Source: Exiguobacterium marinum DSM 16307 (GTDB taxonomy: Bacteria > Bacillota > Bacilli > Exiguobacteriales > Exiguobacteriaceae). Taken from it: a DNA stretch of 64,000 nt. The notes beneath the pieces were generated by a model. It saw nothing but the letters and a program-made list of their open reading frames with translations. It made no database searches and was not told the DNA's origin. This document shows positions 61,304-64,000 of the stretch, piece by piece (the first letter of the stretch is position 1; each line of letters begins with the position of its first letter). The translations under genes were made by a program, and so were the position numbers. Location of the stretch: assembly GCF_000620845.1 (NCBI RefSeq), contig NZ_KK211189.1, positions 1,503,662-1,567,661 on the forward strand. The letters are read 5' to 3'.

Positions 61304-62200
61304 ATGAATTTTGAACGGATGCTGACGAACGCGAAACAACTAGAAGGTTGTACCGTGTCCATTGCGGGTGCAGCGGACGAAGAAGTTATTCGGGCCGTAA
61401 AACTTGCTACGAATCATGGCTTGTCTCGCTTCATTTTGTTCGGCGAAGCTAGAGAAATCCGGAAGTTATGTGAGCAGTATGAGATCGATGAGTCAAACGT
61501 CGATATTTTACATGCGAAAGGTGATGTAGAGATTGCACGCCGCGCCGCGCTAGCCGTGAAAAACAAAGAAGCGGATGTACTCATGAAAGGAATGGTGTCG
61601 ACATCTACTTTCATGAAAGCCGTCCTCAATCGAGAGGCTGGTCTTCGGACGAAACGAACGCTCAGTCATGTGGCTTTATTTCAAATTCCGAATCGAGAGA
61701 AGCTGATCGGTGTGACTGATGCTGCGATTCATATTGCGCCGACGCTTGAAGAAAAAGTTGAAATCATCCACAATGCTGTCGAGGCGATGCATGACATTGG
61801 TTACGCATCACCAAAAGTTGCAGCAATCGGAGCGGTCGAAGTTGTCAATCCACAGATGAATGCGACACTCGATGCCGCGTTACTCAGTCAAATGAATCGT
61901 AGGGGTCAAATCAAAGGCTGTATCGTAGACGGACCACTCGCACTCGATAATGCGGTCGATATGATTGCGGCCAAGCAAAAAGGAATCAACAGTGAAGTAG
62001 CCGGTCAAGCTGACTTATTAGTCGTACCATACATAGAGGTCGGCAACGTCCTTTATAAATCAATCATGTATTTTGCAGAGGCGAGCGTAGCGGCGATTGT
62101 CGTCGGCGCATCAGCCCCTGTCGTGTTGACGAGTCGTGCCGATACTGCAGAAGCGAAACTATATTCACTCGCATTCGCTTTGTTACATGCCAAAAATTAA
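61304..62200 (+). CDS. ptb: Phosphate butyryltransferase
   Basis: This 298-residue enzyme exchanges CoA for phosphate on butyryl- or branched-chain acyl-CoA. It shows ADEEVIRAVKLATNHGLSRFILFGE, ADVLMKGMVSTSTFMKAVLNREAGLR and the C-terminal AGQADLLVVPYIEVGNVLYKSIMYFAEASVAAIVVGASAPVVLTSRAD, the PTA_PTB signature. ATG 61301 is also possible; 61304 gives better spacing to AAGGGGGG. It is the first gene of ptb-bcd-buk, which turns branched-chain amino acids into acyl-CoA precursors and ATP. Confidence 0.93.
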   Translation: MNFERMLTNAKQLEGCTVSIAGAADEEVIRAVKLATNHGLSRFILFGEAREIRKLCEQYEIDESNVDILHAKGDVEIARRAALAVKNKEADVLMKGMVSTSTFMKAVLNREAGLRTKRTLSHVALFQIPNREKLIGVTDAAIHIAPTLEEKVEIIHNAVEAMHDIGYASPKVAAIGAVEVVNPQMNATLDAALLSQMNRRGQIKGCIVDGPLALDNAVDMIAAKQKGINSEVAGQADLLVVPYIEVGNVLYKSIMYFAEASVAAIVVGASAPVVLTSRADTAEAKLYSLAFALLHAKN

Positions 62201-62225
62201 TCATATTTAATAGGAGGAATTAACC

Positions 62226-63347
62226 ATGATGGAAACAAACACAGAACCACGCTTCCGTATTTTTGATGTTTTACAATCTGAGGACTATGAACAAATCGTA
62301 TTTTGTCAGGACCAAACTTCAGGACTAAAAGCAATCATCGCGATTCACGATACGACACTCGGTCCAGCGCTCGGTGGACTTCGCATGTGGAACTATGAAT
62401 CAGAACAAGAAGCACTCACAGACGTCTTGCGCCTTGCAAAAGGAATGACGTATAAAAATGCGGCAGCCGGTCTCAACCTTGGAGGCGGAAAAGCTGTCAT
62501 CATCGGAAATGCGAAGACGGATAAGTCAGAAGCGCTCTTCCGTGCGTTCGGTCGTTACGTACAGTCACTTAGCGGACGCTACATCACGGCTGAAGATGTC
62601 AACACGACAGTTTCAGATATGGATTTCATTCATATGGAGACAGACTACGTAACAGGCGTTAGCCCAGCATTCGGCTCGAGTGGTAACCCTTCACCTGTAA
62701 CAGCATACGGTGTGTATCGTGGGATGAAAGCGGCTGCTAAATGGAAGTTTGGTACCGACTCGCTCGCTGGGAAGACGGTTGCTGTACAAGGTGTCGGAAA
62801 CGTTGCCTATAATTTATGCCGCCACCTTCACGAAGAAGGTGCGCATTTGATCGTGACAGATATTAACGAGGAAGCACTCAAACGTGCGGAGACTGACTTT
62901 GGTGCGACTGTCGTCAAGCCGGATGAAATTTACTCTGTCGAATGTGACATTTTTGCCCCATGTGCACTCGGTGCGGTCATCAACGATCAAACGATTCCAC
63001 AGTTAAAAGCTCAAATCGTCGCAGGTGCTGCGAACAACCAATTGGCAGAAGATCGTCACGGTGATGTGCTCGACGAGAACGGTATCCTCTATTCACCAGA
63101 TTTCGTCATCAACGCTGGAGGTGTCATCAACGTCGCCGACGAACTCGAAGGCTACAACCGAGAACGCGCGATGAAAAAAGTCGAACTCATCTATGACAAC
63201 ATGATGCGCGTCTTTGAAATCGCAGAACGTGACGGTGTACCGACACACGTCGCGGCCGATAAGATGGCTGAAGAGCGTATTCAGATGATGTCGCGTTCAC
63301 GCAGTCAATTCCTAAAAGTCGAAAAAAGCATTCTAGGGAGACGCTAA
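62226..63347 (+). CDS. bcd: Leucine (branched-chain amino acid) dehydrogenase
   Basis: This 373-residue NAD-dependent enzyme deaminates leucine, valine and isoleucine. It has [18 protein letters not shown], the catalytic Lys in [23 protein letters not shown], the Asp in [16 protein letters not shown] and the Rossmann motif [37 protein letters not shown] completes the active site. AGGAGG stands before two consecutive ATGs. The gene lies 26 bases after ptb. Confidence 0.94.
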   Translation: MMETNTEPRFRIFDVLQSEDYEQIVFCQDQTSGLKAIIAIHDTTLGPALGGLRMWNYESEQEALTDVLRLAKGMTYKNAAAGLNLGGGKAVIIGNAKTDKSEALFRAFGRYVQSLSGRYITAEDVNTTVSDMDFIHMETDYVTGVSPAFGSSGNPSPVTAYGVYRGMKAAAKWKFGTDSLAGKTVAVQGVGNVAYNLCRHLHEEGAHLIVTDINEEALKRAETDFGATVVKPDEIYSVECDIFAPCALGAVINDQTIPQLKAQIVAGAANNQLAEDRHGDVLDENGILYSPDFVINAGGVINVADELEGYNRERAMKKVELIYDNMMRVFEIAERDGVPTHVAADKMAEERIQMMSRSRSQFLKVEKSILGRR

Positions 63348-63348
63348 G

Positions 63349-64000
63349 ATGACGAAACGGCTAATTCTTGCAATCAACCCAGGGTCGACCTCGACGAAAG
63401 TTGGATTGTTTGATGGGAAGGAAGAAGTGATGACTCGCACGGTTCGTCATGAGATTGACGTGACCGGCCTCACTCTTCCGGAGCAATTGCCTCATCGTGA
63501 GCAAGAAGTACGTGCCTTGTTAGAAGAGACTGGCATCGCGGTCAACGATTTGACCGCGGTCGTCGGTCGTGGTGGCTTACTTGCGCCAATGACATCGGGA
63601 ACATATACCGTCAATGAACTCATGCGTGAGGATTTGACGAGCGGTCGTTTCGGGATGCACGCATCCAACCTTGGTGGATTGATTGCTTCTAAAATTGGTG
63701 AGCACGAAGGAGTCCCGAGTTTCATTGTCGATCCAGTCGTTGTCGATGAGATGCATGAGTTGGCCCGTAAGACGGGTATGTCAGAGATTGATCGTCGGAG
63801 TATTTTCCATGCTCTTAACCAAAAGGCCGTTGCGAAGCGATTCGCATCTGAAAATGGAAGCGATTACAACGAGCTGAATCTCATTGTTGCGCATCTCGGT
63901 GGCGGAATCACTGTCGGTGCACATGCGGCCGGCCGCGTCATTGATGTGAACAATGGACTGGACGGGGACGGTCCGCTTGCACCAGAGCGTGCCGGTTCAA
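63349..64000 (+). CDS. buk: Butyrate kinase, 3' end outside window
   Basis: The first 217 codons of a butyrate kinase are visible. It begins MTKRLILAINPGSTSTKVGLFDG, the acetate/butyrate kinase phosphate loop, and continues with VVGRGGLLAPMTSGTYTVNELM and LIVAHLGGGITVGAHAAGRVIDVNNGLDGDGPLAPERAG, the second nucleotide motif. It converts acyl-phosphate to acid with ATP gain. GGGAG lies 8 bases before the ATG. It starts 2 bases after the bcd stop. Confidence 0.93.
   Translation, partial: MTKRLILAINPGSTSTKVGLFDGKEEVMTRTVRHEIDVTGLTLPEQLPHREQEVRALLEETGIAVNDLTAVVGRGGLLAPMTSGTYTVNELMREDLTSGRFGMHASNLGGLIASKIGEHEGVPSFIVDPVVVDEMHELARKTGMSEIDRRSIFHALNQKAVAKRFASENGSDYNELNLIVAHLGGGITVGAHAAGRVIDVNNGLDGDGPLAPERAGS

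Noticed and set aside
1-64000. Insertion sequences, prophage, CRISPR arrays, toxin-antitoxin or defence islands
   Set aside because: No transposase, integrase, phage structural, Cas or repeat-spacer pattern was seen; gene order is a continuous ancestral Bacilli backbone.

Overview
This window is chromosomal DNA of a low-to-mid GC Gram-positive bacterium of the Bacilli. From about 12 kb to the end the gene order follows the Bacillus subtilis yqg-yqh-yqi region almost gene by gene: sodA, pbp, pst, rpmG, yqgN, yqgP, yqgQ, glcK, yqgS/ltaS, yqgW-Z, comG, gcv, yqhL, mntR, yqhP/Q, aroQ, papA, efp, accBC, nusB, folD, xseAB, ispA, dxs, yqxC, argR, recN, spo0A, yqzF, bkdR, ptb, bcd, buk. The sporulation genes that interrupt this order in Bacillus are absent: spoIIIA between efp and accB, and spoIVB between recN and spo0A. 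An asporogenous relative fits; Exiguobacterium is my best guess, by inference only. I see no insertion sequence, prophage, CRISPR array or rRNA.

Layout. 0-6.2 kb: 5'-part of a Ppx/GppA phosphatase; a zinc uptake operon (znuC, znuB, zur) behind a promoter with a Zur-box-like site; a fused NAD(P)HX repair enzyme; a HAD nucleotidase; ispG. 6.4-12.9 kb: a chemoreceptor-like protein, a small membrane protein, a Na/Pi cotransporter, tRNA-Met and tRNA-Ile2, a cytoplasmic alpha-amylase and sodA. 13-19.7 kb: an elongation-type penicillin-binding protein and the pstSCAB-phoU operon behind a four-repeat Pho box. 19.8-33.2 kb: DUF4912 and GH57/GT-like genes, ribosomal protein L33, fthC, ldh (with Rex-like operators), rhomboid protease, M42 peptidase, glucokinase, LTA synthase, and an Spx-family regulator. 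33.3-41.6 kb: the comG competence operon, aroK and the glycine cleavage operon. 41.6-58.5 kb: mntR, hpt, aroQ, papA, efp, accBC (with a FapR-like operator), and a long run of housekeeping genes ending in spo0A. 59-64 kb: bkdR and the start of a branched-chain keto acid operon (ptb, bcd, buk) behind a sigma-54 promoter.

How they work together. Phosphate is handled by nptA and by pst-phoU, both preceded by PhoP-type repeats. Zinc and manganese regulators (Zur, MntR) are both present. Redox and carbon signals appear as Rex-like sites at ldh and cre-like sites near 58.6 and 61.24 kb. The least explained segment is 58.53-59.16 kb: a strong promoter overlapped by a cre-like site, several hairpins, only tiny reading frames and a strong terminator. 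It is the best candidate here for an undescribed RNA or small-peptide locus.
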